Part shown: positions 1-8,524 of the stretch, one piece after another
Position numbering within the stretch: the first letter of the stretch is position 1
Layout: every line of letters starts with the position of its first letter
NCBI RefSeq assembly: GCF_902806695.1
Contig: NZ_CADCXN010000102.1
Coordinates: 40,064 to 104,063 of the forward strand
DNA from: Candidatus Methylobacter favarea
GTDB taxonomy: Bacteria; Pseudomonadota; Gammaproteobacteria; Methylococcales; Methylomonadaceae
Length of the DNA stretch: 64,000 bases
Reading direction: 5' to 3'
Translations under genes and position numbers: made by a program
Notes under the pieces: model-generated
The model's database searches: none
What the model saw: only the letters and a program-made list of their open reading frames with translations
What the model was told of the DNA's origin: nothing

Positions 1-72
1 AGCGCACGCTACATGCACCGAAAGGAGATTGAACACTATGAAAAAGAAATTGCCAATTCTGACAACCGATAA
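1..72 (+). CDS. brnT: BrnT-type toxin, C-terminal end only (gene cut by window edge)
   Basis: Frame 1 from the first base is open to a TAA at 70-72 and reads SARYMHRKEIEHYEKE and a short tail. This resembles the conserved end of BrnT ribonuclease toxins (an ISAR motif followed by a charged helix ending in YE). Only about 23 residues are present. It overlaps the following brnA-like gene by about 35 bases, which is the usual toxin-first, overlapping arrangement of brnTA operons. In that family BrnT is the RNase toxin and BrnA binds and represses it. The identification rests on the short tail plus the adjacent antitoxin. Confidence 0.6.
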   Translation, partial: SARYMHRKEIEHYEKEIANSDNR

Positions 73-295
73 AGAAGCCGAAGACTTTATCGATAATGCC
101 GATTTGACAGACTATGACCTGTCAGGTTTAACTCCTGTACGTTTTGAATTTCAGCCGAAGGAGCGCAGCATCACTATGCGTCTATCCGAGCCCTTGCTGG
201 AAGCTATCAAAGAAGAGGCGCGGCATTCGGGGATACCGTATCAGCGGTTTATCCGTCAGGCGCTTGAAAAAGCAGTCCATCCAAAAAACTCATAA
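38..295 (+). CDS. brnA: BrnA-like CopG/RHH antitoxin
   Basis: A protein of 85 residues. The acidic N-terminal half contains EAEDFIDNADLTDYDLSG, typical of BrnA antitoxins. The C-terminal half is a ribbon-helix-helix: the SITMRLSEPLLEAIKEEA strand-helix, then a second helix PYQRFIRQALEKAV. ATG at 38 is chosen over an in-frame TTG at 29 because the AAAGGAG Shine-Dalgarno at 21-27 is correctly spaced only for the ATG. In the family the RHH half binds the operon promoter and the N-terminal half neutralises BrnT. The start lies inside the end of brnT, so the two are translationally coupled. Confidence 0.75.
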   Translation: MKKKLPILTTDKEAEDFIDNADLTDYDLSGLTPVRFEFQPKERSITMRLSEPLLEAIKEEARHSGIPYQRFIRQALEKAVHPKNS

Positions 296-375
296 AAAAC
301 AGAACGGCAGATTTTCGGTCATATCGTCTTTTTTGAAAAGGCGATTTAGGTCAGGTGCGTTCCCAAACCTAGTAA

Positions 376-558
376 ACCTTATCTGATTTTATTTTGCCGA
401 TTGCCCGGCAAGAAGCATGGAATCACCCGTCAGGTAGGGTTAAAAGTCCTATAGCCTACCTTAAAGACGTAACAACAAAAGCTAACATGGGCACATTTGA
501 GCCGGTAAGTGGCCCCAAGGTCTTCATCAAAAACCTAAAGCAGAGTTTACGGCAATAG
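376..558 (+). pseudogene. C-terminal fragment of a replication/helix-turn-helix-type protein (tentative)
   Basis: Between stops at 373 and 556 the frame is open and reads a plausible protein tail, including HPSGRVKSPIAYLKDV and MGTFEPVSGP. The pattern 'R-V-(K)-SP-x-AYL ... A-x-x-G-x-F-x-P' recalls C-termini of plasmid or genomic-island replication proteins. No start codon or Shine-Dalgarno is visible and nothing upstream continues it, so I read it as a remnant. The family assignment is from memory and weak. The remaining bases between brnA and the IS at 633 show no other gene. Confidence 0.3.
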
Positions 559-632
559 TCATAAGCCATACGTCATTTATCCCTGTAGGGTTTATTAGGG
601 TATATGTCGTAGTATGTTGTATTATACATATT

Positions 633-1627
633 ACGCGATGCTCAACTTTTAAACCTCAACCAATGACTCAAAAAGCAAAGTCGGGTTGCCCATGAGTTTT
701 CCCAAGAAGCAGTCCATAGTATGGGCAAGCAGTTTACGGATAAAGCGGTTAGCCAAATGCCAAGTGTCGCGTGCCCTCACTTTTTCGATATGAAAACGTT
801 CGGTCAATTGCCCGATGACGGTTTCCACTAAGCGTCTGCTCGACATCAATTGGTCGACAAACGCCTTTGGCCTTAAGTCTTGCATGTTTTTCCGTAAAGG
901 GGTCTGCAAATCAAGGCCTTGTTGTGCCAATGTTTGCTTTAGACAAGGACGGCTATAGCCTTTGTCCCCAATTAGTAACCCTTGCAGACCGCCGCCCATG
1001 TCCGGCAGCACATCCCGTTCGTCCACATTCGCAGGGGTAAAGGCATAGCCACAGATGATGCCTTCGAAACTGATCAGCACATGCCCTTCAAAGCCATAAT
1101 ATTTCTCATCCTTCGCCGCGCAATAACTGAATCCTGCTTCGCCCTTGAAACAACGACTGCCGGATGCTCGAGCATACTTGCAGACCGGCATCGGGAAGCC
1201 GTCAACCAAGTGGACCGAATCGTCCATCGCCCCGATTGGCCTAGCGATGTGATCCTGTATGCGCCTTTTCAGAGCCCATAAATTGGCGCTTTGCTTGGCA
1301 AAGTTGGCACGCGAACCCAAGTGAGGAAACCAGTCATGCCAGTGATGACGAAAATAACGCCAGATGCCCTTGTCATGGTCTTTACCCATGAATTCACCCA
1401 CGATCTCCATTGGGATGACTTCGGCGTCGCTCAGCTTGGGCATAAAACCTCGACTTCTTAGCAGTTGGGTGACGATTGTTCGGCAGATATCTTCTACACA
1501 GCAATAGACATAAATGATAAAGTCTTCTACTGACATGGCCTTTTACCCTTATAAAGTTGCTTTTGGTAGAACCACTCTACGGGAGTTGCGGCCTTGTCTT
1601 CAATTCATTTAAAGTCGAGCATCGCGT
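633..1627 (-). mobile_element. IS982-family insertion sequence, complete, 995 bp
   Basis: The ends are inverted repeats: ACGCGATGCTCAACTTTTAA at 633-652 faces its near-complement at 1608-1627 (ACGCGATGCTCGACTTTAAA read inward). A 7-bp direct repeat ACATATT sits immediately outside both ends (626-632 and 1628-1634), which is a target-site duplication. The single transposase gene fills the element. Length of about 1 kb, single ORF and 7-bp duplication fit IS982-family elements. The intact ends and duplication suggest a recent insertion. Confidence 0.88.
649..1536 (-). CDS. IS982-family transposase
   Basis: A full-length DDE transposase of 295 residues. Catalytic acidic residues are visible in VDGFPMPVC (first Asp, about residue 111), LIGDKGYSR (second Asp, about 192) and SSRRLVETVIGQL (Glu, about 238). 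Between them lie the FSYCAAKDEKYYGFEGHVL and NVDERDVLPD segments typical of the family. It has no internal stop or frameshift. It occupies nearly the whole IS, and its stop lies about 16 bp inside the left terminal repeat. It catalyses cut-and-paste movement of the element. Confidence 0.9.
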   Translation of the reverse strand: MSVEDFIIYVYCCVEDICRTIVTQLLRSRGFMPKLSDAEVIPMEIVGEFMGKDHDKGIWRYFRHHWHDWFPHLGSRANFAKQSANLWALKRRIQDHIARPIGAMDDSVHLVDGFPMPVCKYARASGSRCFKGEAGFSYCAAKDEKYYGFEGHVLISFEGIICGYAFTPANVDERDVLPDMGGGLQGLLIGDKGYSRPCLKQTLAQQGLDLQTPLRKNMQDLRPKAFVDQLMSSRRLVETVIGQLTERFHIEKVRARDTWHLANRFIRKLLAHTMDCFLGKLMGNPTLLFESLVEV

Positions 1628-1711
1628 ACATATTACAATTACATATATTTAAAGGTGATTCATTATGGCCATTACAAAGGGAACCGTAAGTATTCCTTCG
1701 TAAATGAGTAA

Positions 1712-1903
1712 CAGGTAGCACAAGAAAAGAAAAATCTAGCCATTAAACCTTATGCTGCTGGCAATATGCCGCAAGGCTTGGCTAAAAAAGCCTACGCTGC
1801 CTTAGACAAAGCCGTCGATAACGCCTATGGCTACAAAGGCAAATCAACTGACGCGGCACGAGTCGCGTTTTTATTTAAGCTATATCAAGCGATGGTGATG
1901 TAA
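1712..1903 (+). pseudogene. C-terminal remnant of a DNA methyltransferase / type IIL restriction-modification protein
   Basis: An open frame without a start codon runs to TAA at 1901-1903 and reads AYAALDKAVDNAYGYKG then AARVAFLFKLYQAM. The 'LDKAVDxAYGY(KG) ... RxxFLFxLY' ending is characteristic of the extreme C-terminus of YeeA/MmeI-like class I SAM-dependent DNA methyltransferases. Stops occur just upstream (1709-1711), and a 12-codon ORF at 1664 (ATG, with a possible GGTGAT Shine-Dalgarno) precedes it. This is the tail of a restriction-modification gene lost by deletion. The family recall is reasonable but not verified. Confidence 0.5.
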
Positions 1904-1962
1904 GCGAGCAATAAAGATGGATACTGGGCTAATACCGTATTAAAGAAAACTCTAAGTTTTAT

Positions 1963-2586
1963 CTAATATGTTGGGCGTGTACCCCGGCATGAAGGAAAAC
2001 GTGTGCAGCCTAAAAATGCTTGTCCAGCCTTATTTCCTTTACGTGAAACCCGCTTAACCATTGCGCTACCGCAAACCGGGCAACAAAGGTCATTTTGAGT
2101 TTCTTTAAATATAGGGTTAGGGCTGTAAGCAGGTGAGGAAGATTTTTTTATTAAATGTGAAAGGGCATTACCGTCAATTAACTCAATATTCCTCCCTTTA
2201 GCAAAATTCTGTGCGTCGTCAGTGAACACGCCTGACGTGACGACATAGCTGCCAGCAGCCCCTTTCGCTGCCATAACCCCATATAACTCGCGGACAATTT
2301 GTACACCGACTTTAAATGACTTCCAATATTTGCATTGAACCAAGTAAGTATCGCCGTCTTTCCTTAATATTAAATCTACACCACCATCCTTACCATTTAC
2401 GCCTGATTCCGTTATGGCGAAACCACGTTGACGAAATGCTTCATTCACTAACATTTCAAACTCTCTCCAATCCATATCAAGAAGCAAACCCTGGTTACTC
2501 CTTTGCCGTGTATCGGCCAGCAAAGATTCGCGTTTCCGGCGGTTAAAAAAAGAAAGCAAAGCGCCCAAGACAAAAATAAAAGGCAA
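1963..2586 (-). CDS. Mrr-like restriction endonuclease with C-terminal zinc ribbon, 5'-truncated
   Basis: A protein of 207 residues from a possible TTG start. One N-terminal membrane helix (PFIFVLGALLSFF) precedes a Mrr_cat domain (about 35-145) with the nuclease core GGVDLIL...LVQCKYW (D and QxK). A C-terminal topoisomerase-type zinc ribbon carries CPVC and GC...SC pairs. The reading frame stays open upstream to about 2640 without an ATG, but the inverted repeat of a degenerate IS begins at 2616. Relatives usually have a longer N-terminus with another membrane helix, so the 5' end was probably removed by that IS. The nuclease domain looks intact; expression is doubtful. Confidence 0.7.
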   Translation of the reverse strand: MPFIFVLGALLSFFNRRKRESLLADTRQRSNQGLLLDMDWREFEMLVNEAFRQRGFAITESGVNGKDGGVDLILRKDGDTYLVQCKYWKSFKVGVQIVRELYGVMAAKGAAGSYVVTSGVFTDDAQNFAKGRNIELIDGNALSHLIKKSSSPAYSPNPIFKETQNDLCCPVCGSAMVKRVSRKGNKAGQAFLGCTRFPSCRGTRPTY

Positions 2587-2615
2587 AAGATATTGACCAA
2601 TAGAAGTAAAATGTG

Positions 2616-3592
2616 AATTAAGAGCTAAATAGAGGCCAGCTCACCGGTTGGGCTACAATATTGGGAAAGACACGACTCCCCCCATTTTCTCAGTAAACGA
2701 TGAACTGGCAAGAACAATTAATAACAATTTACCTGTATGTAGGCAAGCACTATCAGGATAACCTTTGGGTTTATAGTCAGCGAATGTCGAATTACGCAGA
2801 CCTGAGTTTTACCGATGAAGAAGTCATCGCGATCTATCTATTCGGTGTCATTGATAAAAATAGAGAGCTAAAAAAGCTCTAGGGTTATGCCGATCGCCAT
2901 TGGCGGCCTTGGTTTCCAAGGCTACCCAGTTACACCGCCTTTGTTCAGCGACTGAATAAAGTAGCTGATGTTTTCGCGCCATTGCTGGAAATCATTCAGC
3001 AAGAGCAAGAAGAAAAAAATCAAGGGCAAGTCTGGTTGATAGATTCTTTTCCTGTGGCGCTAGCCAAGCAAGGTCACCGGTTTAAAGCACGCGTTGCAAG
3101 AGAGTTAGCGGATGCGGGCTATTGTCCAACCAAGAAACTGTACTATTACGGTGTTCGGGTTCATATCGTCGGGCGTCGTCAAGCGGGCGTGTTGCCGAAT
3201 CCTGAATATATGGGTGTAACGGGAGCAAGTTGCCATGATGGAACCGTATTTGATCAGATTAGGCCTGAATTAAATCGCAATGAGCTCTATGGCGATAAAG
3301 CCTATCACCGATCAGATGCAAAAGACGTGAGAGAAACTCAAAACCTGACGGTATTAACGCCAGTGAAAAAACAAAAAGGCCAAGTGTATTTAGAGCCCAG
3401 GATCAATGGTTATCGACTGCCATTTCTCGTGTCCGGCAGCCGATTGAAACTTTATTCGGCTGCATTTAACAACAAACAGGCATTGAATGCGCGGGTAAAG
3501 TTCGATCATACAGCGGTCTGATGGTGCATGTCTTCGGCAAGTTGGCCGCCGCCATGTTTTTTTTGGAATTATTTACGCGTTAGCTCTTAATT
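2616..3592 (+). mobile_element. Degenerate insertion sequence, about 1 kb
   Basis: A 13-bp perfect inverted repeat, AATTAAGAGCTAA at 2616-2628 and its complement at 3580-3592, brackets a broken transposase gene. I see no convincing target duplication. The left end cuts into the 5' coding part of the Mrr-like endonuclease gene. Multiple lesions in the transposase make this an old, immobile copy unrelated in ends to the intact element at 633-1627. Confidence 0.7.
2700..3583 (+). pseudogene. Broken DDE transposase (IS982-like)
   Basis: The reading starts at ATG 2700 but stops at an in-frame TAG (2880-2882) after ELKKL. It resumes in the same frame (YADRHWRPWFPRLPSY...) and carries the two catalytic Asp regions, WLIDSFPVAL and ELYGDKAYHR. 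At about 3420 the frame shifts. The true C-terminus (RQPIETLFGCI, then after a TAA GKVRSYSGLMVHVFGKLAAAMF) continues in another frame to 3583. At least three lesions are therefore present. Family assignment rests on the DDE layout. Confidence 0.8.
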
Positions 3593-3665
3593 AATTTAAC
3601 CTTTGCCTTAACCGCCCTGGTTCAGCTTATTACAATTTAATTCGCTTTTAATTCTATCTAAAAGC

Positions 3666-4340
3666 TTAACTTTTAATAATGCCGTCTTCTAGTTCTACTA
3701 CCCGATCAGCAATATCGAGAATACGATAATCATGCGTCACCAGCAGTATTGTCGTGCCCGAGTCGCTGGCCAATGTTTTGAGAATGCCCACAGCCTCCTG
3801 GCCGCTCTGTTTATCCAGCGATGCGGTAGGTTCATCGGCAAGGATGATTTTGGGATTGCCAACCAAAGCGCGGGCAATTGATACTCGCTGACGTTGACCC
3901 CCGGAAAGTTGATCCGGTTTATGGTGGAGCCGATCTGCCAACCCCACCGCAGACAGCATTTCTGCCGAACGCTTGAGCCGTTCCTGTTCGTTCAAGCCAT
4001 TATGCATTTCAAGAGTCATGCAGACATTCTGCAAGGCAGTCAGGGATTTGAGCAGATTGTGTTGCTGAAAAATATAGCCAATTTGCTGACGTATCTGCAC
4101 TTTGGTTTTCTCAATACTGTTGACGAGTTGCTTGCCTAATACGAGAGCGCTGCCTTCGGCGGCCTGACGCAAGCCGCCAATAATAGTCAGAAGCGTGGTC
4201 TTTCCTGAACCGGATGGCCCGGTCATCAGGACAATTTCTCCGCTATAGATAGTGAGATTTACCCGTTTTAATACCTGCAGTTGCAACTCGCCGCTGCCGT
4301 AGCTGAAATTCAAATCCTTGACATTAATCATGGCTGTCAT
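3666..4340 (-). CDS. devA: DevA-type ABC transporter ATPase
   Basis: A protein of 224 residues, the normal length for a LolD/MacB/DevA-class ATPase. The Walker A motif is GPSGSGKTT (about 41-49), the Q-loop lies near FQQHNLL, the signature is LSGGQRQR, and Walker B is ILADEPTAS followed by the His switch LVTHD. It overlaps the permease gene by one base (stop/start). It powers the export complex formed with the two following gene products. The DevA assignment rests on its linkage to the DevC permease and DevB fusion protein, since the ATPase alone would be just LolD-like. Confidence 0.88.
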   Translation of the reverse strand: MTAMINVKDLNFSYGSGELQLQVLKRVNLTIYSGEIVLMTGPSGSGKTTLLTIIGGLRQAAEGSALVLGKQLVNSIEKTKVQIRQQIGYIFQQHNLLKSLTALQNVCMTLEMHNGLNEQERLKRSAEMLSAVGLADRLHHKPDQLSGGQRQRVSIARALVGNPKIILADEPTASLDKQSGQEAVGILKTLASDSGTTILLVTHDYRILDIADRVVELEDGIIKS

Positions 4341-5509
4341 CAGAACATATCCGCAGGATTAGCCGCTCCAAGTTTACGCATGGCGAGTATTCCGGCTGTA
4401 GCACACATGGTTAGAATAAATACAAAAATGGTAAAAATCTTATCCAATGTCATGGGCATGGGCATATATATTTGCCCCTCAGCCAGGCGGTAAAGACCCA
4501 CTGATACTATATAGCCCGGTATAAATCCTAAAATGGCCAGGAAAAATGCTGATGCGAAAACGACTCTGATGAAATAACCGGTTCTATAACCCATCGCTTT
4601 CAGGGTGGCAAACTCGTTAAGATGATTGGTAATGTCGGTAAACAGAATCTGGTAAACAATGACCATGCCCACCACCAGTCCCATGACGGTGCCGAAACCG
4701 AATATAAAACCGATGGGCGTTCTGGTTTGCCAGTAAAATTTTTCAGATTCGACTAACTCGTCAAAAGTGAAAAAATTGATATCCTTGTTAAGTTTGGCGA
4801 TAAGTTCTGACTTTACTTTCTCCTTATCGGCGCCTGGCACGAGTTTTATAATTCCAAGATTGATTTTTTCAGAAATTCGCTCAGGAAAAATCCTTAAAAA
4901 ATTCAAGTCGCTGGTAATGACATTGGCGTCAGCTGAAAAAGATATTCCCAAACGAAAAAGCCCTACCACTTTTACTTTATGGTCATTGATTTCGTTAATG
5001 TTCCTCCCTTCGGAAATTAGTTTGCGCATAGGTCCGAATTCAGGCCGGGAAGACTCATCAAAGAGTATTGTATCCTTTAGGTGAAGCTGCTCCTGCTTAT
5101 CCCGGACTTCATCGATATTCATAAGATTAGTATCCGTATCATAGCCATAGACCATCAATGTCCTTTTAGTTTGCGTTACCGCATCCTTGAATTGAGCCAA
5201 ACCTATATACATGGGATACGCGGAAACCACTTGGGGATGACCAAGCGCGCGCATTAATTCGCTGCGGTCAAATAGCACAGAGCGCCACATTGCTTCGGTT
5301 TGTTTATGCATTATGAATAAATCGCCGTTCATTTTCGTTGGTGAAGAAGATGCCCCTGCATATAGCGCATCTTTAAAACCCATTTGCATAAAAACCAGCA
5401 CCGTGGCAAACAATACTCCGCATATGGCGGCAATGAGCTTGGTGCGGTCATGGATCAGTTGCCGCCACGCCAAACGCGCCGGAAACACGAAAATGACAAG
5501 CAGACTCAT
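4340..5509 (-). CDS. devC: DevC-type ABC transporter permease (FtsX/MacB fold)
   Basis: A protein of 389 residues. One N-terminal membrane helix (LIAAICGVLFATVLVFMQ) is followed by a large periplasmic domain (about 45-265) and three C-terminal helices (IGFIFGFGTVMGLVVGMVIVYQ, ASAFFLAILGFIPG, IFTIFVFILTMCATAG). The N-terminal PARLAWRQLIHDRTK and QMGFKDALYAG segments are typical of DevC permeases first described in cyanobacterial heterocyst glycolipid export. Its start overlaps the end of devB by four bases. The substrate cannot be told from sequence. Confidence 0.88.
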   Translation of the reverse strand: MSLLVIFVFPARLAWRQLIHDRTKLIAAICGVLFATVLVFMQMGFKDALYAGASSSPTKMNGDLFIMHKQTEAMWRSVLFDRSELMRALGHPQVVSAYPMYIGLAQFKDAVTQTKRTLMVYGYDTDTNLMNIDEVRDKQEQLHLKDTILFDESSRPEFGPMRKLISEGRNINEINDHKVKVVGLFRLGISFSADANVITSDLNFLRIFPERISEKINLGIIKLVPGADKEKVKSELIAKLNKDINFFTFDELVESEKFYWQTRTPIGFIFGFGTVMGLVVGMVIVYQILFTDITNHLNEFATLKAMGYRTGYFIRVVFASAFFLAILGFIPGYIVSVGLYRLAEGQIYMPMPMTLDKIFTIFVFILTMCATAGILAMRKLGAANPADMF

Positions 5510-6444
5510 GGCAGAATCCGCACCTGAACCTGACGATAAATCTGATGCTGCAAATCAGAAACCGCCTGCTTTTCCAGAGTCAGGCGCACCTCAATAATCC
5601 GGTTATCCTTGTCAGCCAAAGGATCGGTATCATTTAAGTCATTTTTTCTGACCTGAAAGCCAAGCTCCCGGACTTCAGCGGCATAGGGCGCGGGAAAACC
5701 TATTATGCGGATTTCTGCTGTCTGCCCGATATGTACGCGCGGGAAATCCGCCTCATAAATTTCTGCTACGACATCAAGCTGGCTTAAATCGGCCATTTCC
5801 AGCAAGCCTTTATCTGTAATCCGCTCTCCAGGCCAGGTATGTATTTTGAGAATAGTGCCCGCTATGGGAGCTTTTATGACGGTTTTAGCCAGGTTTTCCT
5901 CCGCTACCCGCCTATCGGCTCTGGCGCTGGCAATTTCCGCCCGAAGCTGGGCTATCGTTGCTTGCGATTGCTGGAAAATCAAATGCTTCTGGTCGGCTAA
6001 TGAAATACTGGCCGCTGCTGTTTTAATAAGTGTTTTATAACGAAGGTATTCTTTTTCATTATAGGCAAGGATAATTTTTTCAACAGCCAGTTTCGATTCA
6101 AGCACCTGCATATTGGCTTTTACAACTTCGATATCGGCTTTTCTTTTATTATGATCAGCTAATAATGCCAACACATCCTGATTTTTGACTTGATCCCCTT
6201 CCCGAAACAATAATTTCTCCAGGTTAGCTCCTTCAGCGCCGGCATTATGAGAGACACGAATAACGCGCGTGCGCGGCTCTATGCGGCCTAAAGCACCTAC
6301 ACCCATAGCTGGATTGACGGCTGCTTTTAAACTGTTCTGATCAAGTTCACTGTTGTGCTCTATTTTAGCAACACCAGCCAGGCTAACACTATTTAAACTG
6401 ATAAAAACAATTAATTGAAAGTAGGTAAAGTGGCGAAAGCCCAT
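5506..6444 (-). CDS. devB: DevB-type membrane fusion (periplasmic adaptor) protein
   Basis: A protein of 312 residues with an N-terminal signal or anchor helix (about 8-24, ending SLAGVA). The family-typical opening ALGRIEPRTRVIRVS follows. A biotinyl-lipoyl half motif (LLFREGDQVKNQDVLA), a long coiled-coil hairpin (about 105-185), the second lipoyl half (IKAPIAGTILKIHTWPGE) and a beta-barrel domain come next. ATG 6444 is preceded by an AGGA Shine-Dalgarno. It is the first gene of a devB-devC-devA operon. A TolC-type outer-membrane partner is needed for export but is not encoded nearby. Confidence 0.88.
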   Translation of the reverse strand: MGFRHFTYFQLIVFISLNSVSLAGVAKIEHNSELDQNSLKAAVNPAMGVGALGRIEPRTRVIRVSHNAGAEGANLEKLLFREGDQVKNQDVLALLADHNKRKADIEVVKANMQVLESKLAVEKIILAYNEKEYLRYKTLIKTAAASISLADQKHLIFQQSQATIAQLRAEIASARADRRVAEENLAKTVIKAPIAGTILKIHTWPGERITDKGLLEMADLSQLDVVAEIYEADFPRVHIGQTAEIRIIGFPAPYAAEVRELGFQVRKNDLNDTDPLADKDNRIIEVRLTLEKQAVSDLQHQIYRQVQVRILP

Positions 6445-7186
6445 ATTCGTAATCCTGTTTATGATAAATTCTGGGTAAAATTCTGATTTTCAGTACTCGC
6501 TTTGTAATTGTGCTAGGGAGCATTTGCTTATCTATTATAGTCATTTCGATCAGGCCCGGTTGTGATGGGCCGGGTAACAGGCGGGGATTTTTCAGCCCTT
6601 CACCCTGATCCGGCTGAAATTTACTCTTTGCCAGGCGGTTCAAGACAAGGATAAAAATAACGTCTGCACGCGTAAAAAAGATGCCGTTCAGGTTTTATAG
6701 TGTTTACCGAAGGTCATGCTGATTATCTGGCTGTAATTCAGGCAGGAAGTTGCTGATAAAACTCGTTCGCGTGATGATGATTGCTCAATGACTGAATGCG
6801 ATGCTCGTTATGGATGTTTAGTAAAGCGGGTTTTTCGAGTTATGGTTATGGATTTAGTGATATAGGGTAAAGGGAAAATATTTATTTTTTTCTGCTCTGT
6901 ATTCCATCTGCCAAGAACGGTATTAATTCCAGTTGCGCTATTTAAAAGTCAGTGGTAGATTGAATCGGCAGGTTTTAAGTATCAGCATCCAGCGGTTTTA
7001 ATTGAATTGTTTCTGGAGCCAAACATTAATGATCAGTTAAAAGTACGGGCCAGTCTTTTCTGCTTTTTATCGTTAATCGCTAATTTAACAATAATTAGCG
7101 CACTTTCATACACCATAGCTTCTCATACTACGTCAAATCGTCAACTTGGCGTGAGTTTTTATTAATTCCGGATTACTTTAAATTAG
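6445..7186. other. Divergent intergenic region, 742 bp
   Basis: This lies between devB (leftward) and the CNNM gene (rightward). No reading frame has a start and ribosome site that I trust. The one notable element is the dyad at 7078-7100, listed separately. Confidence 0.5.
7078..7100. promoter_or_regulatory. 8-bp inverted repeat upstream of the CNNM/CBS gene
   Basis: CGCTAATT at 7078-7085 and AATTAGCG at 7093-7100 are perfect inverted arms with a 7-base spacer, about 87 bp before the start at 7187. It is too AT-rich for a strong terminator, and an operator is the better guess. Confidence 0.3.
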
Positions 7187-8524
7187 ATGAATAATCTTTT
7201 TCTGATTATCGTTGCTTTATTGCTGGTCGCACTGAATGGTTTTTTTGTAGCCGCGGAGTTCGGGCTAGTCAAATTGCGTCAAACGCGCATTCGCGCCATT
7301 GCTAAAGCCAAAGGGTGGCGCGGCCGTATTCTGGCGAAAGTACATGCAAAAATTGATGCTTATTTATCAGCTTGCCAATTAGGCATAACCCTGGCATCCC
7401 TCGGTTTGGGCTGGGTTGGAGAGCCTGCTTTTGCCGATGTTTTGGAGCCTGTGTTTGAAAGGGCCGGGGTCGCCTCGCCGGCGCTAATTCATGGCATTGC
7501 ATTTACTGTCGCATTTTCCATCATTTCTTTTTTGCACATCGTAATCGGTGAGCTCGCGCCCAAATCAATGGCGATACGCAATCCGGAAGTAATCGGTTTA
7601 TGGAGCGCCGCGCCTCTTTATGGTTTTTATTGGCTGATGTTTCCTGCGATCTGGATTCTTAATAGCAGTGCCAATCTGGTATTGCGTTTGCTGGGACTGG
7701 GTAATGTCCATGCTCATGATGCGCACTATTCGGCTGACGAACTCAAACTTATCTTGCGTTCCAGCAGTTCAGTCGAACGATTTACCCAGGACGAATGGAA
7801 TGTCATGGCGAAAACGCTCGATTTCAGTGATTTGGAAGCATCAGACCTGATGCGTCCGATCCGCGAAGTCGTGGCCTTGCATCGGTCCAGGTCAGTGCAG
7901 GGAAACCTGCAAATTATTTATAAGTCCCGGTTTAGCCGTTATCCTTATTTCGATAGCAACGGTGTTGATGTGCTGGGAGTGATTCATTTGAAAGATTTGT
8001 TTTTCGCCCAGCAAGGGGGCAAGGCGATTGATGATTTGACTTCCTATCTGCGGCCGATCCAATATGTTTCGCCCGGTAAGGGCGCATTGGAGGTATTGCG
8101 TCATTTCCTCACAGGAGCGCCGCATTTTGCAATCATTGGGCAAAAAGGCCAAAAGCCGCAAGGCTTTATTACATTGGATAATCTGTTAAGTGCGATAGTA
8201 GGTGAAATACGCGATGAGTTCCGTCAAAACGACAAAGACTGGACCTGGCTGGATGATGGCACGCTTATCGGCAAGGGCAGTTTGCCGATATTTACACTGG
8301 AACGGATTTTAGGGATTGATATAGAGAACGAAGAACTCGATTTGGAGGATGCAGCCTCGATAGGGGGGCTCATAATGGCTAAACTCCGCGATATTCCCGT
8401 AGAAAACCAGCGCATCGAATTTAAGCAACTGGCTATCGTGGTCAAGAAAATGAAGGGGGCAACCATCGTTTTTGTCCAGGTCTTTCCTAAGGAAAACGAT
8501 ATGGCGATAAATTCCAACTCCTGA
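7187..8524 (+). CDS. CNNM/DUF21-CBS-CorC_HlyC membrane protein (hemolysin C/YtfL-like)
   Basis: A protein of 445 residues. The DUF21 (CNNM) transmembrane domain (about 1-195) includes GFFVAAEFGLVKLRQTR and IGELAPKSMAIRNPE, the conserved acidic-helix region of the family. A CBS pair follows (about 210-340; LMRPIREVVAL opens it). A C-terminal CorC_HlyC domain (about 350-435) carries GKGSLPIFTLERILGI. Members act in Mg2+/Co2+ homeostasis or as inner-membrane transport regulators; haemolysis is a historical label. No strong Shine-Dalgarno precedes the ATG. It stands alone. Confidence 0.85.
   Translation: MNNLFLIIVALLLVALNGFFVAAEFGLVKLRQTRIRAIAKAKGWRGRILAKVHAKIDAYLSACQLGITLASLGLGWVGEPAFADVLEPVFERAGVASPALIHGIAFTVAFSIISFLHIVIGELAPKSMAIRNPEVIGLWSAAPLYGFYWLMFPAIWILNSSANLVLRLLGLGNVHAHDAHYSADELKLILRSSSSVERFTQDEWNVMAKTLDFSDLEASDLMRPIREVVALHRSRSVQGNLQIIYKSRFSRYPYFDSNGVDVLGVIHLKDLFFAQQGGKAIDDLTSYLRPIQYVSPGKGALEVLRHFLTGAPHFAIIGQKGQKPQGFITLDNLLSAIVGEIRDEFRQNDKDWTWLDDGTLIGKGSLPIFTLERILGIDIENEELDLEDAASIGGLIMAKLRDIPVENQRIEFKQLAIVVKKMKGATIVFVQVFPKENDMAINSNS

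Noticed and set aside
2880..2882. In-frame TAG in the second transposase as possible readthrough or selenocysteine-like recoding
   Set aside because: The same gene has a later frameshift and another stop, so ordinary decay explains it.
6389..6643. 84-codon minus-strand ORF overlapping the devB start
   Set aside because: It overlaps devB, whose start has a ribosome site and a signal peptide, and it has no sensible composition.
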